Assembly: GCA_037953745.1 (NCBI GenBank)
Contig: JBAKBP010003068.1
Location: 62,001 to 126,000, forward strand
Source of the DNA: Lithodes maja
Taxonomy: Eukaryota > Arthropoda > Malacostraca > Decapoda > Lithodidae
DNA: 64,000 nt
Direction of reading: 5' to 3'
A model generated the notes under the pieces. The model saw only the letters and a program-made list of their open reading frames with translations. It did not search any database and was not told the origin of the DNA. Made by a program: the position numbers and the translations under genes. This document shows, piece by piece, positions 9,326 through 20,859 of the stretch; position 1 is the stretch's first letter, and the number at the start of each line of letters is the position of its first letter.

Positions 9326-10466
9326 TTAGTAGTAGACATAAGCTTGGTGCTCCCTTCTCGCAGCTGTCCGGTTCAGGTGCTCCTTCAGGCTACGTCTGAA
9401 GGAATACAGTGTTCTCTTTTCACGGACTGACTGGGGTAGGTCGTTCCAGTCTTTGATGGCAGTGAAGAAGAATGTTTGCTTACCCTGTCCTTGGATTCTC
9501 GGAACCGTAAAATTAAACATCCTATTTCTCGTATTAGGACCACTCCGCTCATTTGCTTTAACAAAATCGCTCTTTAGATACTCTGGAGCTCTGTCATAGA
9601 ATATCTTGAAGGCATTAGTGAGCCTGATTTGTTTGGCCCTGTCAGAGACATTGAGCATACCTAGTGACTGAAATTGTTCCTGACCAACATGCGATCTGGG
9701 TCCTAGGTTCAGCATGAACCTAACCATTTTATTTTGAGTGACCTGAAGATTGTGCTGTGCTGATTTAGATGATGCAGAGTACCAGGATGACACAGAATAG
9801 TCAAAATGACATTGAACAAGCACTTGGCAAAGGGTCTTTTTGGTCGCCGCTGGCAAGCATCCCACCTGGCTGTACAGGTATTTTATACGTGCTCTATACA
9901 AACTCAGGATAGATTCCAAAATTGTTTCACCTGACAAAGTCGAGTCCAGTTTTAGTCCGAGATATTTAACTTGTGACACTGTTGTTATAGGAATATCATT
10001 ACAGTTGACCGAGAAGCCCACAATGTCTTTCAGTTTGCGTTTAGTTCCACATAAGATGGCTTCCGTCTTGCCCAGGTGAAGAGATAGTCTGATGTCCACT
10101 AGCCAATCACTACATGATTCTAGTTCTTTGGAAAGTGAAGCGGCAATACTTATTGGGTCTTTTCCTGAAACCAGAAGCACGCTGTCGTCAGCATACAGTA
10201 ATAATTTACACGAGACGCTCAGTTCCATGTCGTTCACATAACAGAAAGAGTAAGGGGCCAAGGATGCTTCCCTGCGGGACCCCACAGTTAATTGGCATAT
10301 GATCAGATATATTATCATCAATTTTGACTCTTTGCGTTCTACCACTAAGATAAGATTTAAACCAGTTCACTGACCCAATGCCCATTGCTTGTAGTTTATA
10401 ACAGAGGATATCATGGTCTACTGTATCAAACGCTTTTTGTAGATCAAGAAGAACCATACCGGTGTA
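9326..10466 (-). pseudogene. C1 reverse transcriptase, C-terminal part (frameshifted)
   Basis: Minus-strand RT with VLLDLQKAFDTVDHDIL, INCGVPQGSILGPLLF and the catalytic YADDSVLL box, ending in LKEHLNRTAARREHQAYVYY. Against C2 it lacks 2 bp near 10243 (CAGAAAGAG versus CAGAGAAAGAG), which shifts frame just after the SILGPLLF block. It is cut at 10466 by the hAT-type element and continues at 12182. Confidence 0.88.
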
Positions 10467-12181
10467 CAGGGGCGTAGCTAGAGATTTGGAGGCCCAGGGG
10501 GCTTGGTGCCTGGAGGGGCCCCCTCCATGGTTTGCTTATTATAGAAGGGGGTGGGGGTGGCGAGCGAAGCGAGCCTAATCAGCTGGGGAGTTCGGGGAGG
10601 CGCTGTAAGCCCCCCCCGAGAAAATTTTAGAATAATAATGCTACCTAGGTGCATTTTGACGATATCCATGACTCAATAGTGGGGTACTGGTAATAATTTA
10701 ATATACAATTAATTATTATATCACCGTTATCTAATGGATTAGGAATACATGTACAATGGATGGTACAATACTGTAAAACATATACCACTTTGATGAACTC
10801 TTTCTCTTTGTCGTTCATTAGGCATGTCTGAAATAAGAATATAAAATATAATACTAATAAAATAATAAAACAGTAATAATGTACATGAAACGTGATAACA
10901 TTAAAATATTATTTCAACCCCACCACTGGCGTTAGGGAGTTAAAATAGGCGTCATTGGTAGGCCTAATCAAGCTATGCATTACCTCAAATCTCAATACTG
11001 GGGGCCTCTTCTTGAGAACCCCAGTAACTTGTTAGAAAGCTTACCAACGTTTGCACCTGACCCTGAACCAGCCAAAGGGCTAGATTAACCTACAAACGAG
11101 TATTCAATGCTCACAACTGTGTTCCTTCTTATTTCACAGTTCCTGGGCTTGATATGTACAGCCACCATAGCCTATAGCCTATATGGAAGGCGTATGGTAG
11201 CATAAATAAAAGTGCTCCAGAGTCTAAATTTGAAAGAATGAGTCATAGTGCTCATAGCCTAACCAAGGTAGCCTACACTCTACACCATTAATGTTGCCTC
11301 GCTATGCTCTATTTTAGCTGATGTATTGCACCCATACTTAATTGACTAATATTAAACGACTATGCATCTTTTCACGATAAAGCTAAGGTTTAGTAAGACC
11401 ATAAACATTGTATAGGCTATGTTAGGCCCCCTACAGTTCGAGAAAAAAATATGAGACCAAAACATAGGCCTAAAAATTTAGCACTTTAGAAGTTTAACCT
11501 ACTCTACAAATATCTTCGATACCACTCAACTTTCTCACAAGGTTAAGTACATAGGTTATCTATGAAATATAGCTATCGATTTGACCATTACAGTTCACGA
11601 AAAAGAAAATATTACCGACATTTTTGGTTCATATATTTATATATAATTGTATGTAGGCCTAATCTTCGATTATACACTCAACTTACTAACAATCACCATG
11701 TTTCTTGTTGTCAAATTAGGCTATATCTTATTATCTTATTATTCCTTTACACATGCTTACGAAAAACACAGTATATTAACCAACTGTCAAACTCAATAGT
11801 GCTATTTTGTAATGTATATAAAGTATAATCATTAGGCCTACCTATAGGCAGTGCGTCCTAAGCAAGTGGCGGGTAGGTGGCTAGGAGCGAGAGCGACGAT
11901 GTTTCCCCTTGCACCGCCAAATCAATACTGATGGAGTGATCGTTATTTTTCTAATTTTAAATACCCATGACGTCGCAGGATAGAAGAAAAGAAAGAGGTT
12001 CAATCAGAAAACACACATGGTGTTTATTTTACTCATTATTAATATTACTTATATATACAGTATATACTATTAGTATAATTAATATTATTATCAGATCCAT
12101 TTGGGGGCCCCCTTCTCTTGGGGGCCCGGGGGGCGATTTCAAACAGCCCCCTCCCCCCCCCCCCCCTTAGCTACGCCACTG
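10467..12181. mobile_element. hAT-type non-autonomous DNA transposon
   Basis: 1715 bp with terminal inverted repeats CAGGGGCGTAGCTA and CAGTGGCGTAGCTA (13 of 14 match). It is flanked by a perfect 8-bp duplication CCGGTGTA (10459-10466 and 12182-12189). C2 carries the same site once, uninterrupted, at 45448-45455. Eight-bp duplications and CAG-type ends fit hAT. No transposase frame is visible; the interior is AT-rich with short G/C-rich runs near each end. Confidence 0.88.
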
Positions 12182-12441
12182 CCGGTGTAGTTACCTTTAG
12201 ACATTTCTTTACGAATGTGATCTGTTAAGTGGATGAGACAGGAGTCTGTCGAGTACATGCATCTGAAACCTGATTGAAACTTATAGAATAGATCATTTTC
12301 TTTGAGGTAGTGTTCAATTTGGGTGTATATCGCTCTTTCAAGGATTTTAGATACAATACATAATATGCTAACTGGTCTGTAGTTGCCAACATCTAGTTTA
12401 TTTCCTTTCTTGAATAGAGGGGTTACAATAGCTTCCTTCAC
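12182..12441 (-). pseudogene. C1 reverse transcriptase, N-terminal part
   Basis: Continues the RT frame after the hAT-type insertion: KEAIVTPLFKKGNKLDVG, NYRPVSILCIVSKILERA, then YKFQSGFRCMYSTDSC. It breaks inside AGCTTCCTTCA where element B was inserted. The rest resumes at 15735. Confidence 0.88.
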
Positions 12442-13119
12442 TCAACACTCCACAGTTCCTTCACATTTACCAATTCTTTCACCCAACCCGATCTTATAAA
12501 TTCAAAAATAAACACTGCAATTTCTCTGAACCAGGACCTTTCTAGAATTAATGGATGGGGACAAAAGAATCTAGTTTCCTTTAATGCACAGAAAACCAAG
12601 TACATTCAATTTTCTAACCGACAGAATCTCACTTACTCCCATATATTTTTTTATGATGTAAATATTCCCACTTCCCCTAGTATTGACATTCTCGGTGTAA
12701 CATTAACTACTAACTTGAGCTGGACACATTATGTTAGAAGCATTGCTAAGAATGCCTCTAAAAAACTGGGACTCCTGTACAGAGTTCGAGAATTCTTCAC
12801 TGACGAGCAGTTGGCCGTAATATATAAAAGTCATGTGCGTTCTCAGATGGATTACTGTTCACCTCTGTGGGGTGGAAGTGGAGTGGTTGCATTGAGGCAG
12901 TTGGACAAAATTCAAAATAAAGCTATTAGATTAATCAATAACCCTGCAATCACACAGGACCTTCCTACATTATCCATACGAAGAAACGTTGCATCCCTTG
13001 CATTATTCTACAGATATTTTCACAGCAATTGTTCCGAGGAACTTGCTTCAATTGTGCCGCCTCTCCACATTTTTCCCCGTAGAACTAGGGCAGCTGAGAG
13101 CGCCCATGAATTTACACTT
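12442..13119 (+). pseudogene. Element B RT C-terminal region, first piece
   Basis: Open in frame from the B start. Motifs: ISLNQDLSRINGWGQKN, SFNAQKTKYIQFSNR, IDILGVTLTTNLSW, YRVREFFTDEQLAVIY, HVRSQMDYCSPLWGG and IQNKAIRLINNPAIT. These are thumb and C-terminal motifs of a jockey/I-type RT. The catalytic domain is lost by 5' truncation. It stops at the (AAT)n tail of C4. Confidence 0.8.
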
Positions 13120-13120
13120 T

Positions 13121-13587
13121 AATAATAATATTAATAATAATAATAATAATATTTATTCAGTTAGCAATTTACAGAGTTGGTACCACATAGTATGTTATAA
13201 ATATGACATGTACCAGCCTTGCATAATTCCAACTAAGGATAGCCCAATAAGGCCGTTAGTCGTATTTCCATTGGGGTCCTTGTGGGATTAGGTTAGCTGG
13301 GGAAATGGGGAGGATAAAGAAATAGATACTTTAGAGAAAGTATTTCTAGGGGGTAATTTTAAGATACCTTACATCCTATAGTAAATATCAGTAATCCGTA
13401 ATCAGTTATCATTTCAGTTTGGTTTGTCTATCTCTTATGTCGTATTTAGTAGTAGACATAAGCTTGGTGATCCCTTCTCGCAGCTGTCCGGTTCAGGTGT
13501 TCCTTCAGGCTACGTCTGAAGGAATACAGTGTTCTCTTTTCACGGACTGACTGGGGTAGGTCGTTCCAGTCTTTGATGGCAGTGAAG
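13121..13587 (-). mobile_element. C4: short 3' fragment of family C
   Basis: The (AAT)n tail (13121-13152), the 3' UTR and the last codons of the family C RT (LYSFRRSLKEHLNRTAARR) on the minus strand, inserted into B. It ends abruptly at 13587, where the A2 tail begins with no C sequence beyond. Confidence 0.85.
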
Positions 13588-15495
13588 AACATAAGAACAT
13601 AAGAAAATGGGAGTCTGCAGAAAGCCGATTGGCCTAAGCAAGGCAGATCCCTGTCCCACACAACCCCAATTACAAAGCCCAATTATAGGCTCAACACTCT
13701 AATACCCTGAGGATCATCTCACCAAAACGGTCAGTGATTAACGCAGGATTACTGGGGTCTGCAGAGCGCTGATTGGCCCAACCCTGCTGATCCCCCTTCA
13801 CACCCAACCCCTCTCGTTCATATGCTCATCCAATTTTATCTTAAAGCTCCCTATCGTTTTTAATCCCACTATAGCACTTGGTAGTCCATTCCACCCATCT
13901 ACAACTCTGTTACCAAACCAATATTTGCCTATATCTTTTCTGAAACGAAATTTATCTAATTTGAAACCATTGGTACGAGTTCTTTCGCTATCACTGAGCT
14001 TTAGTACATTTGTCATGTCCCCTTTGTTAATCCCACTAACCCACTTGAACACCTCTATCATATCCCCTCTAACTCTGCGTCTCTAACGAATGTAAGCCTA
14101 ATTTCTTCAACCTTTCTTTATACGGAAGATTTCTAATATTATGGATCATTTTTGTCATTCTACGTTGTACTCTCTCCAATGAATCTATGTCCATTCTGTA
14201 ATAAGGACACCAAAATTGAACAGCATAATCCATATGGGGTCTCACTAATGACAAGTAAAGTTTTAAGATAACATCAGCAGTTCTGTTACTCACACTCCTT
14301 GAGATGAACCCGAGAATCCTGTTTGCCTTGTTTCGAACGCTTATACACTGTTGTCTAGGCTTCAAATCATTGCTAACAAACACACCTAGATCTTTCTCAC
14401 AATTCGAGTTTTCTAATTCCACATTAGCTAGTTTATATTTAACATTTGTATGCATCTTCCCTATCTTTAATACCTTGCATTTGTCAATGTTAAACTTCAT
14501 CTGCCAATTTACTGACCATTCGTGTAAGGTATCTAGATCCCTTTGGAGGTACTCTATATCTCTATCTGAATCAATTGTTCTCCCCATTTTGGTATCGTCT
14601 GCAAATTTACTTATCCTACTAGTTATACCTAAATCAAGGTCATTTATGTATATAACAAACAACAGAGGACCTAATACAGATCCCTGGGGGACACCACTTT
14701 TGACTGCTGCCCATTCTGACTTCGTACCATTTATGCTGACTCTCTGCTTCCTACCAATTAGCCATGACCTAATCCATCCCAACAACGCCCCACCTATTCC
14801 ATGCGCCTCAACCTTTCTCATCAATCTCTCATGGGGGACTCTGTCGAAAGCTTTACTGAAATCTAAATATATTATATCATATGACTTGTCATTATCTACT
14901 GCTTCATATACCTCTGAGAAAAAACTAAGCAAATTAGTAAGGCAAGAACGTCCCTGAGTGAATCCATGCTGAGAAGAATTTATTAAATTAAATGTATCTA
15001 AGTGGTTTCTAATTTTACTAGCAATAATTGACTCTAGTAGCTTTCCTATGATTGATGTAAGACTAATGGGACGGTAATTGGATGCTATTGATTTGTCACC
15101 TTTTTTGAAGATCGGAACTACGTTTGCAAGCTTCCAAGCTTCTGGAACTATACCTGTCTCCAATGACTTGTTAAATAAAAATGTTAATGGGTAACTTAAC
15201 TCATCCCTACATTCTTTTAATACTCTAGCATATACCTCATCAGGACCAGGCGATTTATGAGGTTTCAGTCTGTCAATTTCCTTAAGCACATCATTTCTAC
15301 TTATAGTAACCGTACTTAACCTATTTTCTATACTATCGCTATATACCTTACGGACTTCTGGAAACTGTGCCAAATTTTCATTAGTGAAAACGGAAAGAAA
15401 TTGACTATTTAATGTACTGCACATTTCTAAATCATTTTCTGTCATTTCTCCTATCGAAGTTTTAAGGGGACCAATTACATCTCTAAGAAGAATGT
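13588..15495 (-). mobile_element. A2: CR1-like family A copy
   Basis: The minus-strand copy starts with the (TTCTTATG)n-type tail at 13588-13608, then the 3' UTR and RT. It is 5'-truncated near 15495, where B resumes. It abuts the truncated end of C4 directly, and the overlap AAGAA at the junction is shared by both. Confidence 0.85.
13798..14061 (-). pseudogene. A2 RT C-terminus after frameshift
   Basis: Carries RGDMIEVFKW-type residues onward: MIEVFKWVSGINKGDM to KLDEHMNERGWV. It is the same protein tail as A1 but in a different frame from 14069-15508, because A2 lacks 2 bp (GA) near 14080 relative to A1. Confidence 0.85.
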
Positions 15496-15508
15496 TTCTC
15501 CTCCACAA
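14069..15508 (-). pseudogene. A2 reverse transcriptase
   Basis: About 475 residues starting at a RDVIGPLK motif typical of the linker before the CR1 RT. Then LKPHKSPGPDEVYARVLK, ASNYRPISLTSIIGKLLE, YLDFSKAFDRVPHERL, SGVPQGSVLGPLLF and FADDTKMG. All RT motifs, including the FADD active site, are present. The frame breaks after GLHSLE by the 2-bp deletion. The endonuclease is absent. The first codons may belong to flanking B sequence. Confidence 0.87.
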
Positions 15509-15658
15509 TGCAGAACTTCTGCTTATCAGAATTCATTTATCCCCAGAGCTACTACTCTTTGGAATTCACTTCCCTCAAATTGCTTTCCACAAACTTACAA
15601 TCTACAAATGTTTAAATCCAGTTGTTACAAACATTTTATGAATGGAGGATGCCTTTAG
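15500..15658 (+). pseudogene. Element B RT C-terminus, second piece
   Basis: Reads CRTSAYQNSFIPRATTLWN then SLPSNCFPQTYNLQMF, ending GGCL and TAG at 15656-15658. This is the usual end of such RTs. About 75 bp later comes the poly(A) at 15715. It is out of frame with the first piece as now joined, since the C4/A2 insertion lies between. Confidence 0.8.
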
Positions 15659-15734
15659 GCACATGGACCTTTTTGTTTTATCTGTGTTTTTCCTTCCTCC
15701 GTTCATTGTCTCTTAAAAAAAAAAAAAAAAAAAA

Positions 15735-17452
15735 GTACAGTGTTGGTGTTAATTGACAGGTTGATGATGTGGGTTAGGGGACCTGCTATACCAATGGCTC
15801 CATCTCGTAGAAATTTGGCAGGAAGTTTGTCTGGTCCTGTGCTTTTGTGTACATTTAGGTTAGAGAGCTCGTCCAGAGTGTATTTTGGTGTAGTATTTTG
15901 CAATCCAAATGTGATCGGGTGTATGCCTTTATCCCTGTAGAAATTTCGAAAGGTAGCCGTTGTTGTCGTGTATTTATTGAGAGGTTGCAGTAGGTTCTGT
16001 GCAAGTGTGTTTGCTATGGAGGTGAAGAAGGAGTTGAAGTGGGTTGAAATTTGTCGTTTATCGTGGCAAACCTGATCATTAATGTTGAGAGCAATATTAG
16101 TGTTAGATGAATCCCTTGCCTTGTTGCGGTAGCCTGTTGTTTTTAGGTGCCTCCATAGTTTCTTTGGGTTATTCTGATATTCCTCTGCCTTACTGTGAAA
16201 ATTATTAGATTTCGCTGATTTTATTTTCCTACTTAGTTTATTCCTGGCCCTGTTGAATTCATGCTTCAGACCTTGATCCTGTCTATGTTTCACTAGCCTT
16301 TTTAACAGATTGTCTCTGTGTTCCAGAAGGTGTAGTATGTCATTGTTGATCCATGGGTCTGACCTTGCTTTAATTCGTATGTCTTTCAGAGGAGCTATTT
16401 CGTCTAGGATGTTTGTGATGATGGTTTTGAAGCTAACCCATGCGTCATTAACATTTGTATTTCCAAACACTGGAGACCAGTCTGTATTCCATAAAATATC
16501 CCTGTTTCTTTGTTGTAGTTTCTGAGTGACCTTGTTTTGATGACCTTGTGATTCTCTAGGGTAATTTTTGTGGTTTTCCGTGTGCAATATGTGACAAAGT
16601 GATCACTTATCCCAGTCTGTATAACCCCTGATTGGGATATTTTGTCCTCTCTGTTACAGTTTATGTGGTCTAATATTGTAGCAGTGTTCTCAGAGATACG
16701 TGTGGGGGTTGTGATGAGTTGTTTGTGATTGTGCATTGTCAGTATGTGCCTATATTCTCGTACAAGCCTATTATTTCGTTGTTTGTAACACAGGTTAAAA
16801 TCCCCTAGTATAATGGATTCATTCCGGGGGTCTAGTGATGACAAAGTTCGTTCAAATTTGGTCAAGAATTGTGTGTCGTCTGGTGGCCTATAGCACACCC
16901 CAATTGTGACGGGTTTTGTCCGAGGCAGGTGTAAGTCGATCCACAGAGCTTCGTGATTTTCTACATGGAGGTCGGTACTAGTTGTGTGTGTGAGGTTGTT
17001 TTTTACATACAGACATACTCCTCCCCCTTGCCTATTGCGATCATTCCGAACCATATTGAAACCTTGAATGTTTATTTCATCATCGTTTATACTTGAGTCC
17101 AGCCAGGTTTCTGTGATTGAAATTATTGAAGCTTTGGCCTTATTAGCTAACAAGTTTATTTCTGACAATTTATGGTACATTGATCTGGCGTTAATGTGGA
17201 TAAGATGGAGCCCTTTGTTGGTGAACACTCTGTATTCATCTTTGATTTTGAATGTGTCCTGGCTGGATTCTGAGTTGTTAATACTTGGTTCATTTACATT
17301 AACATTCGGTAATGAATGCAAGGCACACTTATTGCATAATAATTCACGTTCTTCACTGTTGGTCTTCTTAGAGATGCACTTCATGTGAGCTACAATTTTA
17401 CATTTAACTCAGTTTAGGATCCTTTGTTTTCGTATTATGAGTGATTCACATA
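15735..17452 (-). pseudogene. C1 endonuclease and RT linker (frameshifted)
   Basis: On the minus strand: the end of a PHD-like finger (KCISKKTNSEERELLCNKC), then an APE-type endonuclease with LIHINARSMYHKLSE, ISITETWLDSS, the GGGVCLYV block, IGVCYRPPDDTQF, ILGDFNLCY, ITTPTRISENTATI and GISDHFVTY. The linker follows with WRHLKTTGY and YTLDELSNLNVHKSTGPDK. A frameshift near 16500 separates endonuclease from linker relative to C2. Interrupted at 17452 by the TIR element. Confidence 0.88.
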
Positions 17453-18241
17453 AGCTGCATTTTCCTTTACCACTCATTATCTCCGATAGACTGGAAATTT
17501 CACACCCAAATGCCCTGAGGGGTGTCCAATGTCAAGCCAACTCAACCCTGCTCTTCCACAGGGTCGAAACTCAACCCGATTCAGACTTTCGGAGCTTGAT
17601 AACAGTTTTAAGACTTTGTGTATATATCCATATATAAATAATCGATTTGGATGTCATAATTATAAATGTACCTAGCTATATCCTCAGAATATCCGAAAGA
17701 AGCGTCATAATCCTATAGAAGGCCGATAACCTACCGGAGTTATTATATATAATACCTCAAAGTAACCGATTATATTATAGGAATAGTCATCACAATTTTT
17801 TACAAATTCAACTAGATCAAAATAATATCGAAATGATGGATCAAATATTGATCTTGATATGTAAAGCCTGTTGTGTATAAACATTGGAGCACATGGCCGC
17901 AGCCGCGGTGCCACTCCATTCGCGCCTAATCACGATTATATTTCGGTGTATTCTTACTTAAATTTATATCATTGGGGTTGATTAGGCTACACAATACAAT
18001 ATTACTAAGTAACAGTACACGCATATATATAAATATCATAACATTTGTCAGAGTTTAGCAAAGCACCACGGCTGCGTGGGGAGTGCTGAGGGTAGTGAGG
18101 GAGAAGTAGCCGAGCTGTATGGCAACAGATCGGGGCCACAGGTACCCGTGACTTACTCGAACCTACGCGTAGCTTTATAGCTACGTGTATGTAAGCAATA
18201 TGAGTGATATTGCGTTTATTAGGCAAATAAATAGTCTATAT

Positions 18242-18463
18242 TAGGGTTAGGTTAGGTTAGTTTAGGTTAGATTAGGTTAGGTTAATCTAATCTAATATAA
18301 TATTTATACATTTAGGGCAGTGGGTGGGGCCAAGGCATGGGATCGGGCAGTGGGCGGGGCCAAGGCGTGGGATCCGGCTGCGTGCATGGCCCTATAAATA
18401 TGTCATATTTTATATATTAGAACCTAACTTAACCTAACCTAACCTAACCTAACCTAACCCTAA
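18242..18463. repeat. Telomere-type TTAGG/CCTAA arrays in a hairpin tip
   Basis: Degenerate TTAGG repeats at 18242-18288 face about eight CCTAA repeats at 18421-18463, in opposite orientation at the tip of the larger inverted repeat. The loop holds two tandem copies of a 30-bp GC-rich unit starting GGGCAGTGGG (18315-18374). TTAGG is the usual arthropod telomere unit. Confidence 0.85.
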
Positions 18464-18561
18464 TGTAGACTATTTATTTGCCTAATAAACGCAATATCAA
18501 TCATATTGCTTACATACACGTAGCTGTATGTACCTGCATACTGCATACCTGCATGTAGCAT

Positions 18562-19971
18562 ACTGTACCTGCTGAACTGAAGGAAGCTATTGTAACCCCT
18601 CTATTCAAGAAAGGAAATAAACTAGAAGTCGGTAACTACAGACCAGTTAGCATATTATGTATTGTATCTAAAATCCTTGAAAGAGCGGTATACACCCAAA
18701 TTGAACACTACCTCAAACAAAATGATCTATTCTATAAGTTTCAATCAGGTTTCAGATGCATGTACTCGACAGACTCCTGTCTCATCCACTTAACGGATCA
18801 CATTCGTAAAGAAATGTCTAAAGGTAACTACACCGGTATGGTTCTTCTTGATCTACAAAAAGCGTTTGACACAGTAGACCATGATATCCTATGTAATAAA
18901 CTACAAGCAATGGGCATAGGATCTGTGAACTGGTTTAAATCTTATCTTAGTGGTAGAACCCAAAGAGTCAAAATTGATGATAATATATCTGATCCTATGC
19001 CAATTAACTGTGGGGTCCCGCAGGGAAGCATCCTTGGTCCCTTACTCTTTCTCTGTTATGTGAACGACATGGAACTGAGCGTCTCATGTAAATTATTACT
19101 GTATGCAGACGACAGCGTGCTCCTGGTTTCAGGAAAAGACCCAATAAGTATTGCCGCTTCACTTTCCAAAGAACTAGAATCATGTAGTGAATGGCTAGTG
19201 GACAATAGACTATCTCTTCACCTGGGCAAGACGGAAGCCATCTTATGTGGAACAAAACGCAAACTGAAAGACATTGTGGGCTTCTCGGTCAACTGTAATG
19301 ATATTCCTATAACAACAGTGTCACAAGTTAAATATCTCGGACTAAAACTGGACGCGAGTTTGTCAGGTGAAACAATTTTGGAATCTATCCTGAGTAAGTG
19401 TAGAGCACGTATAAAATACCTGTATAGACAGGTGGGATGCTTGCCCGCGGCGACCAAAAAGACCCTCTGCCAAGCGCTTGTTCAATGTCATTTTGACTAT
19501 TCTGTGTCATCCTGGTACTCTGCATCATCTAAATCAGCACAGCACAAACTTCAGGTCACTCAAAATAAAATGGTTAGGTTCATGCTGAACCTAGGACCCA
19601 GATCACATGTTGGCCAGGAACAACTTCAGGCACTAGGTATGCTCAATGTCGCTGACAGGGCCAAACAAATCAGGCTCACTAATGCCTTCAAAATTTTCTA
19701 TGACAGAGCTCCAGAGTACCTAAAGAATGATTTTGTTAAAGCAAATGAGAGGAGTGGACATAATACAAGAAACAGGATGTTTAATTTTAAGGTCCCGAGA
19801 ATCCAAGGACAGGGTAAGCAAACATTCTTCTTCACCGCCATCAAAGACTGGAACGACCTACCCCAGTCAGTCCGTGAAAAGAGAACACTGTATTCCTTCA
19901 GACGTAGCCTGAAGGAACACCTGAACCGGACAGCTGCGAGAAGGGAGCACCAAGCTTATGTCTACTACTAA
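18562..19971 (+). CDS. C3 reverse transcriptase, open but 5'-truncated
   Basis: About 469 uninterrupted codons from TVPAELKEAIVTPLFKKG to the end QAYVYY. RT blocks: NYRPVSILCIVSKILERA, QSGFRCMYSTDSCLIHL, VLLDLQKAFDTVDHDIL, NCGVPQGSILGPLLF and YADDSVLLVSG. The full conserved C-terminus of family C is present. Endonuclease and ORF1 are missing, so it cannot mobilise itself. It has no start codon of its own at the break. Its intact frame suggests a recent insertion. Confidence 0.9.
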   Translation, partial: TVPAELKEAIVTPLFKKGNKLEVGNYRPVSILCIVSKILERAVYTQIEHYLKQNDLFYKFQSGFRCMYSTDSCLIHLTDHIRKEMSKGNYTGMVLLDLQKAFDTVDHDILCNKLQAMGIGSVNWFKSYLSGRTQRVKIDDNISDPMPINCGVPQGSILGPLLFLCYVNDMELSVSCKLLLYADDSVLLVSGKDPISIAASLSKELESCSEWLVDNRLSLHLGKTEAILCGTKRKLKDIVGFSVNCNDIPITTVSQVKYLGLKLDASLSGETILESILSKCRARIKYLYRQVGCLPAATKKTLCQALVQCHFDYSVSSWYSASSKSAQHKLQVTQNKMVRFMLNLGPRSHVGQEQLQALGMLNVADRAKQIRLTNAFKIFYDRAPEYLKNDFVKANERSGHNTRNRMFNFKVPRIQGQGKQTFFFTAIKDWNDLPQSVREKRTLYSFRRSLKEHLNRTAARREHQAYVYY

Positions 19972-20267
19972 ATGCGACATAAGAGATAGACAAACCAAAC
20001 TGAAATGATTACTGATTACGGATTACTGATATTTACTATAGGATGTAAGGTATCTTAAAATAACCCCCTAGAAATACTTTTTCTAAAGTATCCATTTCTT
20101 TATCCTCCCCTTTTTTCCCCAGCTAACCTAATCCCACAAGGACCCCAATGGAAATACGCCTAACGGCATTATTGGGCTATCCTTAGTTGGAATTATGCAA
20201 GGCTGGTACATGTCATATTTGTAACAAACTATGTGGTACCAACTCTGTAAATTGCTAACTGAATAAA

Positions 20268-20301
<34 letters not shown>

Positions 20302-20303
20302 AA
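18562..20303 (+). mobile_element. C3: 5'-truncated family C copy
   Basis: Begins within the RT at a point matching C2, runs through the RT and 3' UTR and ends in (TTA)n at about 20265-20300. It is inserted in the right arm of the TIR-element inverted repeat. At its 5' edge (18527-18561) is filler made of TACCTGCAT-like repeats. Confidence 0.9.
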
Positions 20304-20859
20304 GCTATGCGTAGGTTCGAGTAAGTGACGCGTACCTTTGGCCCTGATCTATTGCCATAGAGCTGAACATGTGCTTGTAGCCTCGTGACGTTGACGTCGT
20401 CTTCCCAAGAGTCAAGTTCAGAAAATCAGTGTTTGTCACGGTAATTAATCCGTCACTCCTCCTCACAATTATTGAAATTTCTATGTATGCGATTATTTCT
20501 TGCTCTACTATTAAACAAATAAATATGTTGTATAATTTCACCTAATATGTAATGTCACAACACATCTTAAATTGTATATATTCAAATGCATTGCCGATAT
20601 GTTCTGTTGTCGATTATTCCAGTCCCTGACATACCTCATGATATTTGGTATATTACGCTATTTCGCTTTTATTTTGTCTTTATTTGCTTTGTTGTAATTA
20701 TTCTGCAATGCCTATTTACTTTCATTGTTAAAAATAGTCAGGAAAGGTTGTCCATATAATGTATATATTTAAAAGTCTGGATCGCCCCTTGTTCATTTTG
20801 TGCCACCCCACTATAATGAGAGTGGGTTATCAGACTTTGGGGTAACAGAAAATGCAGCT

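Larger units (their letters stand above)
12442..15734 (+). mobile_element. Poly(A)-tailed non-LTR element B, 5'-truncated, split
   Basis: Two plus-strand pieces of one RT C-terminus (12442-13119 and about 15500-15734) with a poly(A) run at 15715-15734. The gap is filled by C4 and A2. B itself lies in C1: CTTCCTTCA precedes it and GTACAGTGTTGG follows, while C2 has about nine extra bases between these, so the insertion removed a few bases and left no clear duplication. Confidence 0.85.
17453..20859. mobile_element. TIR DNA element with central foldback, carrying C3
   Basis: 3407 bp inserted in C1, with ends AGCTGCATTTTC and its inverse (GAAAATGCAGCT) and a few further matches (TTACC). A 3-bp ATA duplication flanks it (17450-17452 and 20860-20862). 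C2 has the site intact at 47931-47940 (CACATATTTC). Inside is an inverted repeat (about 18113-18290 against 18420-18526 plus 20304-20366), split in its right arm by C3. No transposase is seen; the superfamily is not assigned. Confidence 0.75.

Noticed and set aside
14304..14957. 217-residue frame antisense to A2, also seen antisense to A1 at 97-750
   Set aside because: It lies fully opposite the RT coding strand, so its conservation between the copies follows from the RT; no domain is recognisable.
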